Source of the DNA: an uncultured Cytophagaceae bacterium
Lineage (GTDB): Bacteria > Bacteroidota > Bacteroidia > Cytophagales > Spirosomataceae
Assembly (NCBI GenBank): GCA_938008575.1
Contig: CALLKB010000255.1
Coordinates: 1-23,775 of the forward strand
DNA length: 23,775 nucleotides
Reading direction: 5' to 3'
In this document: in pieces, positions 1-8,384 of the stretch
How positions within the stretch are numbered: the stretch's first letter is position 1
Layout of the letters: every line of letters begins with the position of its first letter
Notes under the pieces: generated by a model
What the model saw: the letters and a program-made list of their open reading frames with translations, nothing else
What the model was told of the DNA's origin: nothing
Databases searched by the model: none
Made by a program: the position numbers and the translations under genes

Positions 1-2427
1 TTGATTCAAATCGTCTAAGATCAGTCGGCCTTCCGGAAAAGTAATGTCGGTCTTCATTTTTGTCAACGTAAAGTTACCCTTGCCATCATTCTGCATCACG
101 GAAAAGTAACGTCCACTCGTGCTGTGTGCCATTTGGACCAAATCCACATCGCCATCATTGTCAATGTCCCCAGATCCAATCGACTGAATCGAGTCAAAAA
201 TATTACTAGGATCCTTCGCTTTTTCTGTGGAAATATCAATTTTAGCTACTTCATCAATCAGGTAATTTTGGTCTTTAAAAGAATAATAGCGGTTCAATTT
301 TAATTCCCCTTTACTGTAATCGAGTCCTACGCGGTGATTGTTGTTTTTATCCATCCAAAACAACAATTTGGGATAATTATCAGCTCCACCCATTTCCCAG
401 TGATAATGTTCCCCTCCTGGGAAGATTTCCATTTTGCCATCTTTATTGACATCCACGAGGTCATAATTTTGAATGCCATGGAAAATACTGTAATCTAGGT
501 AATTGGGATTTCGATACACCTCGAAACTAAAATTGCCCTTATTTTTAAAATAAAGCGGTGCTGAGGTATGCCCCATCTCTATGGGAGAATTGATACCATC
601 AATGTAAGTACTCGAATGAATGATGTCCATTTTGCCATCTTGATTATAATCCATTGGAATACTTCCCCGGTCAAATGGGGGATGAAACTCCTCCAAGCCA
701 TTCACAATTCGCCCATTATCATTCTCATAGGCAAAAGGATTTTTAATCGCATAGATGTCTACGGTTTCTGTGCTTTTCAATTTGATTGGATTGACCAAAT
801 AAGAATTCACCACATCACACACATCCCCGATGCCATCTTTGTCGGCATCCAACTGGTCTGGATTATAGGATTTGGGGCAATTATCCACATCATCCAAAAT
901 GCCATCTTTATCAACATCAGTTAAATTCAACTCAACAATATCGATGTTATAATCCATCCGAATTTGCATGATTTCGTAAATGCCATCGCTATTGAAATCG
1001 ATGGGAATCTTGAAACCTTTCCAATTTCCACTTTGATCAAAAAATTCACTCGAATGATCGTTGGTTGGGAAAACCACCGAACGTTTCACCATTTTCTTTC
1101 CATTATTCATGAAAATAAAATAGCCCCATTGATCGTTTTTCTTTTCATACCATCCGTTCTGCGGAACGATATCGACCAAGCCATCATTGTTCACATCGAC
1201 CAAGTGAATACCATTCCCATGCGAGTTCGTATTATCATAATTCAATCGATTATCAAACCACTGAGCGGATATCTCCTCCCCTTTCAGATTATAGATCCCA
1301 ATTTTATTCGGGCGATTATCCGTCCCTTTATTATTCCCCCATTCGAGGGTAATCATTTCCAGATTTCCATCTTTATCCAAATCCGCAAAATGCGTTCCCC
1401 AATCATTCACGATGGAATAAGGATATTCGCGTTGTAGCTGTCCAAAATCCTGAGCCCCATTGCTGTCAAAATTGAGACTTAAATCTTGTTTCCGAATTTG
1501 ATACTGCTGAACTACGTATTGATTATCCGACAAGTTCCATGAAGTAAAGGGCTGTACTTTACCCGTTGACTTATCCCACATTTGATCATAGCGTAGCAAG
1601 AAGTAGTAGTCTTTGTTGTTGACAACTTGCCCATTAAACGGAAATGCCTCCAAGTGATCACAACAAAACCCAATTGGATTAGCATTGGGATATAAAAATT
1701 CCCGCATCCATTTGTTATTCGCATCCATTTCATACGAATAAAATAAATCATATAGACCAGGCTTTCTCTGGTACACGTCATTACCGAATTGGCCCAAGTT
1801 GGCAAACACAACATTGGGTATTCCATCCTTATCGGGATCTAAGATGATAGGTTCCTTTTGATTTAGATAATCGCCATTGGATTGATCACCATCAAAATAA
1901 TAATCTCCCATGACATAATTAAATCCTGATCCTGTGTTAATTAAATAATTGTCCGGATAATTACTTTTTCTACCTATAAAATTGGGTGGTTGATTCCCAG
2001 GCTTTCCATGGTAATTTTGAGTGTATTGGTAAATGTCTCGTTTCCCATCGCCGTTGAAATCCGCCGACAAGCCTGTCACAAATCCAAAATCTGAATTTTG
2101 CTTGACGCGGTAATTGACATCTTCGACCCACTGCATTTTACCATTCACCGTTTTCTGTACAAACAAGGCACTCATGTAAGCCTTCTCCGGGTTACCCGCA
2201 TAGTTGATGAAAAAGTCTTTTTTCCCATCGCCGTTGAAGTCGGCATATTCCTGATAACGCGAAACGTGAAACCGATCAGCAATTCCTAAATCCGTTAATA
2301 GTTTAGGGGTACTCGAATCAAAAACGAGTACATTTTTGTTTACGGTTTTAACACGAATATCTTGTGAAAAAGCGGGAAAACAGAGGGCTGAAATGGAAAG
2401 AGATAAATAGGCTACAAGTAATTTCAT
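1..2427 (-). CDS. Secreted VCBS/FG-GAP repeat protein with thrombospondin type 3 repeats (3' end outside window)
   Basis: An uninterrupted minus-strand frame starts at ATG 2427 and is still open at base 1, giving 809 residues without a stop. The N-terminus MKLLVAYLSLSISALCFPAF is a signal peptide with likely cleavage near residue 22. The rest carries many Asp-rich calcium-loop motifs: DFNGDGKKD (~63), DFNGDGKRD (~123), DPDKDGIPN (~197), DLDKDGNLE (~348), DVNNDGLVD (~409), DFNSDGIYE (~476), DYNQDGKMD (~594), DVNKDGKME (~661) and DIDNDGDVD (~755). Residues ~503-536 hold back-to-back DVDKDGILDDVDNCP and DADKDGIGDVCD, the thrombospondin type 3 signature. This pattern is known from extracellular beta-propeller proteins of the VCBS/FG-GAP class, which bind calcium and often mediate adhesion or polymer binding; the ligand here is unknown. 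The missing C-terminus may hold a secretion-sorting domain. It is divergent from the regulator-like gene at 2582 across a 154-bp gap. Confidence 0.85.
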   Translation of the reverse strand, partial: MKLLVAYLSLSISALCFPAFSQDIRVKTVNKNVLVFDSSTPKLLTDLGIADRFHVSRYQEYADFNGDGKKDFFINYAGNPEKAYMSALFVQKTVNGKMQWVEDVNYRVKQNSDFGFVTGLSADFNGDGKRDIYQYTQNYHGKPGNQPPNFIGRKSNYPDNYLINTGSGFNYVMGDYYFDGDQSNGDYLNQKEPIILDPDKDGIPNVVFANLGQFGNDVYQRKPGLYDLFYSYEMDANNKWMREFLYPNANPIGFCCDHLEAFPFNGQVVNNKDYYFLLRYDQMWDKSTGKVQPFTSWNLSDNQYVVQQYQIRKQDLSLNFDSNGAQDFGQLQREYPYSIVNDWGTHFADLDKDGNLEMITLEWGNNKGTDNRPNKIGIYNLKGEEISAQWFDNRLNYDNTNSHGNGIHLVDVNNDGLVDIVPQNGWYEKKNDQWGYFIFMNNGKKMVKRSVVFPTNDHSSEFFDQSGNWKGFKIPIDFNSDGIYEIMQIRMDYNIDIVELNLTDVDKDGILDDVDNCPKSYNPDQLDADKDGIGDVCDVVNSYLVNPIKLKSTETVDIYAIKNPFAYENDNGRIVNGLEEFHPPFDRGSIPMDYNQDGKMDIIHSSTYIDGINSPIEMGHTSAPLYFKNKGNFSFEVYRNPNYLDYSIFHGIQNYDLVDVNKDGKMEIFPGGEHYHWEMGGADNYPKLLFWMDKNNNHRVGLDYSKGELKLNRYYSFKDQNYLIDEVAKIDISTEKAKDPSNIFDSIQSIGSGDIDNDGDVDLVQMAHSTSGRYFSVMQNDGKGNFTLTKMKTDITFPEGRLILDDLNQ

Positions 2428-2581
2428 TTTTAGCTAGCAGAATGTTTCAATATCAAAATAGCTTGGATAAGATGACAAATCCGTTAAAAAATCTGTTATT
2501 CACGTTATTATAACAAATTCATCAGGTAGAAATCCATGATAATTTAGTTGATTTAGCTAATTTGCATCAAAATTCATTAGC

Positions 2582-3907
2582 GTGTTTAAACTAGTTCGAA
2601 ACTTCATTTTATTCGCATTATTAAGCGTTTCATGTCCGAGCATGGCGCTTGATCATTATATAAATTGGCTACCGAACAAGCAAAATTTAAGACAACGTAT
2701 CAATGTAGATACCCGAAACTGGGAAAGAGAAATAAGCATTGACCAATGGGCGATTGTTAGTCCTATTACGCTTTCAGATCAGGATCAAGCGACCATAATT
2801 AGCAAATTTAACCGAGCCGACTACTTTTACCTTCCCAACCAATCCATCCGATTTGTCCTACAAGGAACAGGAATCGTATTCGATTTCGATTTAAAATCAG
2901 CAAACCTTACCCGCTTGGACCGTACAATACATAGCGGTTACAATTTCAGCGCTGTTCGCTTTTATCGAAATAATTTACTCTATTCCGTAGGTGGTGAGGG
3001 ATTTTGGTCTTACAACAGACACATCACGTATTTTGATGAAAAATCATCAAAGGAATGGGAAATATTAAGACCGAAAAACAAGGGACCAGAAATGATTTCC
3101 GACGGATTTCAAGGCTACTCGCGTAAAGATGACGCCTTTTATTCTGGGGGGGCCAATAACAAAAATTACCTGGAGGATGAAAAAATAGATTATGTAAAAG
3201 AATTTCAACGCTTCAATTTCAAGAATAAAACCTGGGAAGTTTTAGGCAACATTACGGATGTTATCCCTTTGAAAGAACATCGTACAATCTATTGGAATGG
3301 AACACATTTTATCCAAATGGCGCGTGACCGGATTTACATCATCGATCCTAGGCAAAATGAGGTCTACCTTTACAAAGATAATGCTACCTATTTCGAGGCA
3401 GGAGGAGGCGAATACTACCTAAGCGGCGACACAATCAAGTATTATCACTTTATGCATCGCGGACCACTTTCAATTGTAGCGGTAAATGCGTTATTGAAGA
3501 AGGCAGAATTTGTTGGCAAATTTTATGAAGCCGACTACCACAATTACTATTTAGGTGCTGCGATATTGCTTATCCTAGCAGCGGGCGCGTATTGGATTTA
3601 CCAACGAAAGCGTAAGCTACAACCTACTTTTGATTCACTTGAACGAAAACTATTGAAAGCCTTGATGGATTCGGGTGATAATTTTATCCCGACGAATGAG
3701 CTGAATGAAATTCTGGAATGTGGTACAAAATCTCAAGAAAACCAGCGAAGAATTCGATTCATGACCATCAAACAGGTTAATGAAAAACTGGCCTTCTATT
3801 ACAACATCAAAAATGCCATTGAGCGTACCGCCTCCACAGAAGATAAGCGATTGATCACGTATCGCTTGAAAAAAGGTGTTAGGGAAAAGATTAAGGCAAT
3901 CTTGTAA
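2582..3907 (+). CDS. Membrane-anchored protein: periplasmic propeller-like domain, one TM helix, cytoplasmic HTH-like tail
   Basis: 441 residues from a GTG start; no better ATG lies before the signal sequence. Residues 1-22 are a signal peptide ending PSMA. Residues ~23-320 look beta-rich, with repeated aromatic and Gly-containing strands (GGEGFWSYN, FYSGGANN, NFKNKTWEVLG) suggestive of a kelch-like propeller, although no blade is certain. A single transmembrane helix lies at ~322-341 (LGAAILLILAAGAYWIY) and is followed by the positive stop QRKRK, so the last ~96 residues are cytoplasmic. That tail (LLKALMDSGDNFIPTNELNE, then ENQRRIRFMTIKQVNEKL) resembles the winged-helix-like C-terminal domain common at the end of Bacteroidota sensor-type proteins. 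A one-component sensor/regulator is inferred from this architecture, not proven. It is divergent from the secreted VCBS protein, a plausible target. Confidence 0.6.
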   Translation: MFKLVRNFILFALLSVSCPSMALDHYINWLPNKQNLRQRINVDTRNWEREISIDQWAIVSPITLSDQDQATIISKFNRADYFYLPNQSIRFVLQGTGIVFDFDLKSANLTRLDRTIHSGYNFSAVRFYRNNLLYSVGGEGFWSYNRHITYFDEKSSKEWEILRPKNKGPEMISDGFQGYSRKDDAFYSGGANNKNYLEDEKIDYVKEFQRFNFKNKTWEVLGNITDVIPLKEHRTIYWNGTHFIQMARDRIYIIDPRQNEVYLYKDNATYFEAGGGEYYLSGDTIKYYHFMHRGPLSIVAVNALLKKAEFVGKFYEADYHNYYLGAAILLILAAGAYWIYQRKRKLQPTFDSLERKLLKALMDSGDNFIPTNELNEILECGTKSQENQRRIRFMTIKQVNEKLAFYYNIKNAIERTASTEDKRLITYRLKKGVREKIKAIL

Positions 3908-3947
3908 GATCATGATTTTCGTCACATCCCGTGTCATTCTCTATAGG

Positions 3948-3955
3948 TATCTTTG
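3948..3955 (+). promoter_or_regulatory. Bacteroidota -7 promoter element (TATCTTTG) for the HMA gene
   Basis: TATCTTTG matches the Bacteroidota TAnnTTTG -7 consensus exactly and lies 21 bp before the ATG at 3977. A TTG start at 3953 in the same frame falls inside this element, so the upstream extension is not coding. No convincing -33 TTG box is seen. Confidence 0.6.
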
Positions 3956-3976
3956 CGTACATCAAACAAAGATCTT

Positions 3977-4243
3977 ATGGAAACCTTGGAAATTTTTGTT
4001 GAAAACATCAAATGCGGCGGTTGTATAAACGGCATTAAAAATGCGCTATTAGCATTTCCCGGAGTAAAATCGGTTGAAATTATCCTCGACGAGGAAAAGG
4101 TCATCATTCACGGAGACCATTTAGATAAATCCGTTTTTGTCACAAAAATGGATGGCATGGGTTATCCAGAAAAAGGGAATAATACGTTCCTGAAGGAGGC
4201 GAAATCCTATGTGAGTTGTGCGATAGGAAAGGTGACGGCTTAA
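3977..4243 (+). CDS. Heavy-metal-associated (HMA) domain protein, CopZ/Atx1-like
   Basis: 88 residues starting METLEIFVENIKCGGC. One HMA ferredoxin-fold domain covers about residues 3-68, with the metal-binding pair C13 and C16 in KCGGC (family motif CxxC) and the following helix INGIKNALLAFPGVKSVEI typical of the family. Such proteins bind Cu(I) or Zn(II) and deliver it to P-type ATPases or other partners; no ATPase is encoded nearby, so the metal and partner are unknown. A Cys at residue ~80 in the C-terminal tail is an extra thiol. The start at 3977 is preferred over an in-frame TTG at 3953 because that codon lies in the promoter element. No signal peptide, so cytoplasmic. A strong hairpin follows at 4252-4280. 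Confidence 0.85.
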   Translation: METLEIFVENIKCGGCINGIKNALLAFPGVKSVEIILDEEKVIIHGDHLDKSVFVTKMDGMGYPEKGNNTFLKEAKSYVSCAIGKVTA

Positions 4244-4247
4244 TTAG

Positions 4248-4308
4248 AAAAAAAGCCTCCCTGAATCTCAGGGAGGCTTTAAACAATCCTAGTTCTAATT
4301 TTTTCTAT
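4248..4308 (-). ncRNA. Candidate small RNA of ~60 nt, minus strand
   Basis: On the minus strand an exact TACCTTTG -7 element (4313-4320) is followed within ~60 nt by a 13-bp perfect hairpin and a run of seven T, the form of a Rho-independent terminator. Nothing between them begins with ATG and no gene is read by such a transcript. The stretch therefore looks like a free-standing small RNA with ends near 4308 and 4248. The start is estimated from the usual distance between the -7 element and transcription start. Alternatively the hairpin simply ends the HMA transcript and the promoter match is chance. Confidence 0.4.
4252..4280 (-). terminator. Intrinsic terminator hairpin, strongest on the minus strand
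   Basis: Arms AAAGCCTCCCTGA (4252-4264) and TCAGGGAGGCTTT (4268-4280) pair perfectly around a 3-nt loop. Read on the minus strand the stem is followed by seven T; read on the plus strand only three T follow, so termination of the plus-strand HMA transcript would be weaker. It may serve both directions. Confidence 0.75.
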
Positions 4309-4312
4309 GTTG

Positions 4313-4320
4313 CAAAGGTA
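4313..4320 (-). promoter_or_regulatory. Bacteroidota -7 promoter element (TACCTTTG), minus strand
   Basis: The plus strand reads CAAAGGTA, that is TACCTTTG on the minus strand, an exact TAnnTTTG match followed by CAACATAG. No clear TTG -33 box at the usual spacing. It points away from the lipoprotein gene at 4485 and towards the 4252-4280 terminator. Confidence 0.5.
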
Positions 4321-4455
4321 CAAATTCGAAAATTTGCTTCCTTGCGCACACCGAAATATTATGTCGCAATTTACAAAAAACTTCAATTTTTCTAACTGAC
4401 ATTCCTCAGGACAGCTCCCAAATTATCAATTTAAATTCCTAATATTACCGCAAAT

Positions 4456-4463
4456 TATCCTTG
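4456..4463 (+). promoter_or_regulatory. Possible -7 element (TATCCTTG) for the FN3-like lipoprotein
   Basis: One mismatch to TAnnTTTG, 21 bp before the ATG at 4485, the same distance as the HMA gene's element to its start. Confidence 0.3.
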
Positions 4464-4484
4464 GCCTGACGTGTCAAAGATTGC

Positions 4485-6320
4485 ATGCATAAACTTAGTT
4501 CTAAAAACTTTTTTTGTTGGCTCGCCCTGCTTTGCCTTTTTGCCGCGTGCAAAAAAGAGGCATTACCTATTGCCCCAAATGTCGAAACCAAAGAGGCTAT
4601 TAATCCACGTGCCACATCTGTCACGCTGCAAGGACACAACGCCACAGAAGATTTGCTTGGCATAACCGAGCGAGGTTTTTTTTATGCTGACCACAACAAC
4701 CCCGACGAGCTGCTCAAACATAAAGTAAACGCGAGCGCAGGCAATGGGGACTTCGCCGTACTCGTGACAGGATTAGCAGCCGAGACCTTATATTCCTTCG
4801 TCGCCTTCGCAAAAAATTCAGAAACCACCTCGCTCGGGACCATCAAAACCTTCTCTACCCGCGAATATACCCTACCCGAAGTCAGCACCGATAAAATCAA
4901 AAATGTGTACATCAACTCCTGCCAAGTCGCTGGAATCGTTGGCTATGACGGAGGAAAACTCGTTTTTGATCGGGGATTCTGTTTCAGCACCCATCCCAAT
5001 CCCACCATTCAAGACAACCGAGTATTCAGTGGAAAAGGCGAAGGCCCCTTTGACAATTTCCTCAATGGCCTGAACGAAAACACAACCTATTATGTCAAAT
5101 CCTATGCCATCAACGAACTAGGGATTTCCTACGGTGATGAGCTCAGCTTTACGACATTTAATTTTAGCCCACCCGTCGTTTCGAGCACACATGTCAACGA
5201 AATCACCAATACAACCGCAAATTTTCAAGGCGAGGTTATGGATACGGGTGGTTCCGACATCACCGAACGAGGGTTTTTATTATGTCCCGATATCGAAGAC
5301 TTAAATGCTTGCCAAAAGTTTCTCATCCCAGGGGGAATTGGCGCTTACCGACTCGTCATCACGAATCTCAAAACAAATGTAAAATATTACATGCGTGCCT
5401 TCGCCACGAATAAAAAAGGCACTGCCTACGGAGCACCCATCCCATTCACGACGGGTGAATACACTTATCCGAGTGTCAAAACGGTATCGGTTACCGACAT
5501 CACAGCGCATGGAGCAGTACTCACTGGGACGTTGACGGCGGAAGGAAATACTACAGTCACAGAAAAAGGATTCTGTGTTAGCATTGTCCCTAATCCAACA
5601 ATCAATAATCTGAAATTCCCAGTTGCAATTGGATTAGGCCCATTCAGTTACTATTTGGCGAATCTATCTGAAAACAAAACCTACTACATCGTCGCTTATG
5701 CCATCAATGCCAAAGGCGTTGTTTACGGATCACCCATGACATTCAAAACGCTTTCAAGTGTACCTGTGGTGATTGTTGACCCAACAAAACCTGTGACCCC
5801 AACCAACCCAACGGAAGGTTCTTTAAAAATAGGCGATTTGCATCAAGGAGGGGTTATCAGTTATTTCTTCAAGGAAACGGATCCTGGTTATGTTCGGGGT
5901 GAGCAACATGGATTTGTTGTCAGTCCGGAGGATATATCCAAATCAACGTATTGGGGATGTCCCGGATTATCCATCATCAAAGCGCGCGCTGAAAACATCG
6001 GAGCAGGAAAATCGAATTCCGCTGAAATTGTTCGAATGTGCGGTACCTTAAATTCCGCGGCAAGATTATGTGCGAATTATACCTATGGTGGCTATAGTGA
6101 ATGGTTCTTGCCTAGCAAAGATGAATTGAATCAAATTTATTTGCAGGCTGACAAAATCGGCGGAATCGATAAAACGGACCTATATTGGTCTTCCACGGAA
6201 TACATGGGATCAACAATTACGGACCAAAACATTGCTTGGCTGCAATTATTCATCGACGGATCCTACCGTGAAGCCCGTAAAAATGAAGTCTATCGCGTAA
6301 GGGCGATCCATTATTTCTAG
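4485..6320 (+). CDS. Lipoprotein with tandem FN3-like repeats and a C-terminal DUF1566-type domain
   Basis: 611 residues. The N-terminus ends LLCLFAACKK, a lipoprotein signal with lipid-bearing Cys at 22; acidic/basic residues after it suggest outer-membrane or surface placement, which is inference. Residues ~37-425 contain four fibronectin type III-like repeats, recognised by the recurring pair TERGFxx near the first third and YYxxAYAINxxGxxYG near the end (for example TERGFFYA, DRGFCFS, TERGFLLC, TEKGFCVS; YVKSYAINELG, YYMRAFATNKKG, YYIVAYAINAKG). A Pro/Thr linker (VDPTKPVTPTNPTEG) leads to residues ~445-611, with GGVISYFF, YGGYSEWFLPSKDELNQIY and YWSSTEY, the signature of the DUF1566/Lcl C-terminal type domain. 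Extended stalk plus terminal head fits a surface-exposed adhesin or ligand-binding protein; the ligand is unknown. Confidence 0.8.
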   Translation: MHKLSSKNFFCWLALLCLFAACKKEALPIAPNVETKEAINPRATSVTLQGHNATEDLLGITERGFFYADHNNPDELLKHKVNASAGNGDFAVLVTGLAAETLYSFVAFAKNSETTSLGTIKTFSTREYTLPEVSTDKIKNVYINSCQVAGIVGYDGGKLVFDRGFCFSTHPNPTIQDNRVFSGKGEGPFDNFLNGLNENTTYYVKSYAINELGISYGDELSFTTFNFSPPVVSSTHVNEITNTTANFQGEVMDTGGSDITERGFLLCPDIEDLNACQKFLIPGGIGAYRLVITNLKTNVKYYMRAFATNKKGTAYGAPIPFTTGEYTYPSVKTVSVTDITAHGAVLTGTLTAEGNTTVTEKGFCVSIVPNPTINNLKFPVAIGLGPFSYYLANLSENKTYYIVAYAINAKGVVYGSPMTFKTLSSVPVVIVDPTKPVTPTNPTEGSLKIGDLHQGGVISYFFKETDPGYVRGEQHGFVVSPEDISKSTYWGCPGLSIIKARAENIGAGKSNSAEIVRMCGTLNSAARLCANYTYGGYSEWFLPSKDELNQIYLQADKIGGIDKTDLYWSSTEYMGSTITDQNIAWLQLFIDGSYREARKNEVYRVRAIHYF

Positions 6321-6329
6321 CTAACTCTT

Positions 6330-6358
6330 CTTTGGCAATCCTTCTAGGTTTGCCAAAG
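6330..6358 (+). terminator. Hairpin after the lipoprotein gene
   Basis: CTTTGGCAA (6330-6338) pairs with TTGCCAAAG (6350-6358) ten bases after the stop codon. There is no clear T-run, so termination is only likely. Confidence 0.4.
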
Positions 6359-6397
6359 TTTGAGATGCATTTCGCGTCGATTCCCTAGGCAAAATTT

Positions 6398-6499
6398 ATA
6401 ACCCCAGGTTTTAACCTGGGGCTCTACAGGTTTTAACCTAGCGCTCTACAGACTTTTTCCCGGTGACCTAAAAAACCCTAGGCTAAAGCCCAAGGCTAT
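6398..6499. repeat. Palindromic interspersed repeat, copy A
   Basis: Begins ATAACCCCAGGTTTTAACCT (completing a CCCCAGG/CCTGGGG stem) and ends with a degenerate CCTAGGCTAAAGCCCAAGG stem followed by CTAT. In between are smaller palindromes such as AGGTTTTAACCT. Homologous to copies B (6506-6585), C (8250-8369) and D (8385-8459). The layout, short stems with T- or A-rich cores and ATAACC/GGTTAT ends, recalls REP-type elements spread by Y1 (RAYT) transposases, but no such gene is in the window. Confidence 0.8.
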
Positions 6500-6505
6500 A
6501 AATTA

Positions 6506-6585
6506 ATAACCCCAGGTTTTAACCTGGGGCTCTACAGACTTTAGTCTGATGACCTAAGAAACCCTAGGCTTAAGCCAAGGGTTAT
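6506..6585. repeat. Palindromic interspersed repeat, copy B
   Basis: Seven bases after copy A. Starts with the same CCCCAGGTTTTAACCTGGGG stem, carries the inner palindrome AGACTTTAGTCT, and ends CCTAGGCTTAAGCCAAGG-GTTAT. It shares the CTCTACAGACTT segment with copy A more closely than with C and D. Ten bases separate it from the stop codon of the esterase. Confidence 0.8.
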
Positions 6586-6594
6586 AAAAATCGA

Positions 6595-8187
6595 TTAATT
6601 CGCCGTCAACTCAAACAAATCTTTGTCCATTTGTGGCTTCACCTCACAGGTATTATCCAAATGCATCGTTGGAGTCGCAGCCGCATTGTATGCCGGCCAT
6701 GTTGGCAAACCTTTATGATTCGGATTTCCTACCCGTGCAAAGTTGATCCATGCTTGGCTCACCTTATCCGCTAAGGCATAAGCTTCTTTTCCTCCGCCCG
6801 TCATATTTTCACAACGCGCAATGTTATTGAAACAGAAAGGCAATTCGAAGCAGTGCATCGATTTATATTTGCCATCCATCACAGGAGATTGCCAAGTAAA
6901 TAAATACATAAACACCGGCGCTGCATTCAAAGCCGATTTCAGATTCGCTTGAACCACAGCTCCCGGACGGAAACGCGTATCCACATCCATCAAATCCGAT
7001 GGCTTCGTATCCGCAGGATAAGCTTTCTTAACCGCTGCTTTATAGGCATCTGCTTTGGCTCCAAAGGTCTTTTTGATGTATGCATCAACTTCTTCTGCAT
7101 TCGCGTTTGCCATATTGGTCATCAAGGATGGCATAAATTCATTCTTTACCGTTCCAATCATCAAAGGGACATCTTTCGATAATTTCATCGCCTCATCCGA
7201 GAATAATTGATAAGGTAACAGGTCACCGTCGACGCTTGGGCCCCAACTTAATCCAAAACCAACCACAGGTTTTCCAGCAGCTTTCATTTGAGCAGCTACT
7301 ACTTGAAGCGCTTTGTTTCCAGCACTTGCCAAAGTCGCAAAAGGAACTTTTTGCAAGGAATCCACACTGATATTCAAGGATTTCAACACCTCTGCTGTAA
7401 TAGCTTGTGTTGTTGCCTTATCAAGCATAGAACCACGGAAGGCTCCACTTTGATTAATCGCTTTGTGAAACAAACCCTTGGCAGAAGGCATTGCCATCAA
7501 GGTATTCACCTTCGCGCCACCTCCAGATTGACCGAAAATCGTCACATTATTGGGATCGCCACCAAACTGGCTTATGTTGGCCTTTACCCATTCCAATGCC
7601 GCCTTCATGTCCATCACCGAGTTATTCGCTGAATATTTGTACTTATCGCCATAGGCTGATAAATCTAAATAACCCAAAATATTCAAACGGTGATTAATCG
7701 ATACAACAACAACATCTCCTTTTTTGGCTAAATTCTCTCCATCATAAGACTTTAATTCCTCTGCAGAACCTGCGGTAAATCCACCTCCATGAATCCAAAA
7801 CATGACAGGACGCTTTTTCCCATCTTTGATTCCCGGAGTCCAAACATTCACACGCATACAATCCTCATTCGTATATCCCCAAGAGTGATCAAAGACAAAT
7901 TCAGATTCATCTTGCACTTGTGTGGTAGGTGTCAACAAAGGGGCAACGGGACCATAGGTCAAAGAACTACGAACACCTGACCAGGCTTTCGGTTTATGAG
8001 GTGCTTCAAAACGATTTGCCTCCGCATAAGGAATGCCCTTGTAGGTATAAACACCCCTATGTACATATCCACGTACTTGACCGGATTCAGTAGGAACTAC
8101 AGCCACATCTTTACTTAATGTAATCTGTGCCTGAGCAGTCCATGAGCCCAAAAGGCAAACGCCTAAGGCTAAGAATAATTTTTTCAT
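6595..8187 (-). CDS. Secreted type B carboxylesterase (alpha/beta hydrolase)
   Basis: 530 residues, a normal length for the family, with signal peptide MKKLFLALGVCLLGSWTAQA. Carboxylesterase family signatures are complete: oxyanion-hole HGGGF (133-137), EDCMRVNVW (108-116), nucleophile S221 in FGQSGGG, acid E350 in KNEFMPS and base H445 in MHCFELPF. It is expected to hydrolyse esters in the periplasm or outside the cell, like p-nitrobenzyl esterases; the natural substrate cannot be told. C110 and others may form disulfides. The gene stands alone on the minus strand, and both flanks are filled by two copies of the palindromic repeat (6398-6585 and 8250-8459), which may also end or separate transcription units. 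Confidence 0.93.
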   Translation of the reverse strand: MKKLFLALGVCLLGSWTAQAQITLSKDVAVVPTESGQVRGYVHRGVYTYKGIPYAEANRFEAPHKPKAWSGVRSSLTYGPVAPLLTPTTQVQDESEFVFDHSWGYTNEDCMRVNVWTPGIKDGKKRPVMFWIHGGGFTAGSAEELKSYDGENLAKKGDVVVVSINHRLNILGYLDLSAYGDKYKYSANNSVMDMKAALEWVKANISQFGGDPNNVTIFGQSGGGAKVNTLMAMPSAKGLFHKAINQSGAFRGSMLDKATTQAITAEVLKSLNISVDSLQKVPFATLASAGNKALQVVAAQMKAAGKPVVGFGLSWGPSVDGDLLPYQLFSDEAMKLSKDVPLMIGTVKNEFMPSLMTNMANANAEEVDAYIKKTFGAKADAYKAAVKKAYPADTKPSDLMDVDTRFRPGAVVQANLKSALNAAPVFMYLFTWQSPVMDGKYKSMHCFELPFCFNNIARCENMTGGGKEAYALADKVSQAWINFARVGNPNHKGLPTWPAYNAAATPTMHLDNTCEVKPQMDKDLFELTAN

Positions 8188-8249
8188 GCTTGATAGGTTT
8201 AGCTATTGTAATAATTTGATACAATGATAAGCTTTTTTACCAATATCTC

Positions 8250-8369
8250 ATAACCCCAGGTTTTAACCTGGGGCTCTAAAGGTTTTAACCTCGGCCTCTA
8301 CAAACTTTAGTCTAAGGACTCTTCCGAAGGAAACCCCACAGGAACCCCTAGGCTAAAGCCCAGGGTTAT
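8250..8369. repeat. Palindromic interspersed repeat, copy C
   Basis: Starts ATAACCCCAGGTTTTAACCT and ends CCTAGGCTAAAGCCCAGG-GTTAT. Inner segments include AGGTTTTAACCT and ACTTTAGTCT. It shares GGAAACCCCACAGGAACCCC with copy D, so C and D are closest relatives. Confidence 0.8.
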
Positions 8370-8384
8370 CATCACTCATACTTT

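Noticed and set aside
568..1437. Plus-strand open frames of 118 and 157 codons
   Set aside because: They are antisense to the VCBS/TSP3 protein; the minus-strand frame carries repeated DxNxDG motifs and these have Ile-rich nonsense composition.
3953..3976. Longer N-terminus of the HMA protein from TTG
   Set aside because: The TTG lies within the TATCTTTG promoter element; METLEIF at 3977 starts the domain properly.
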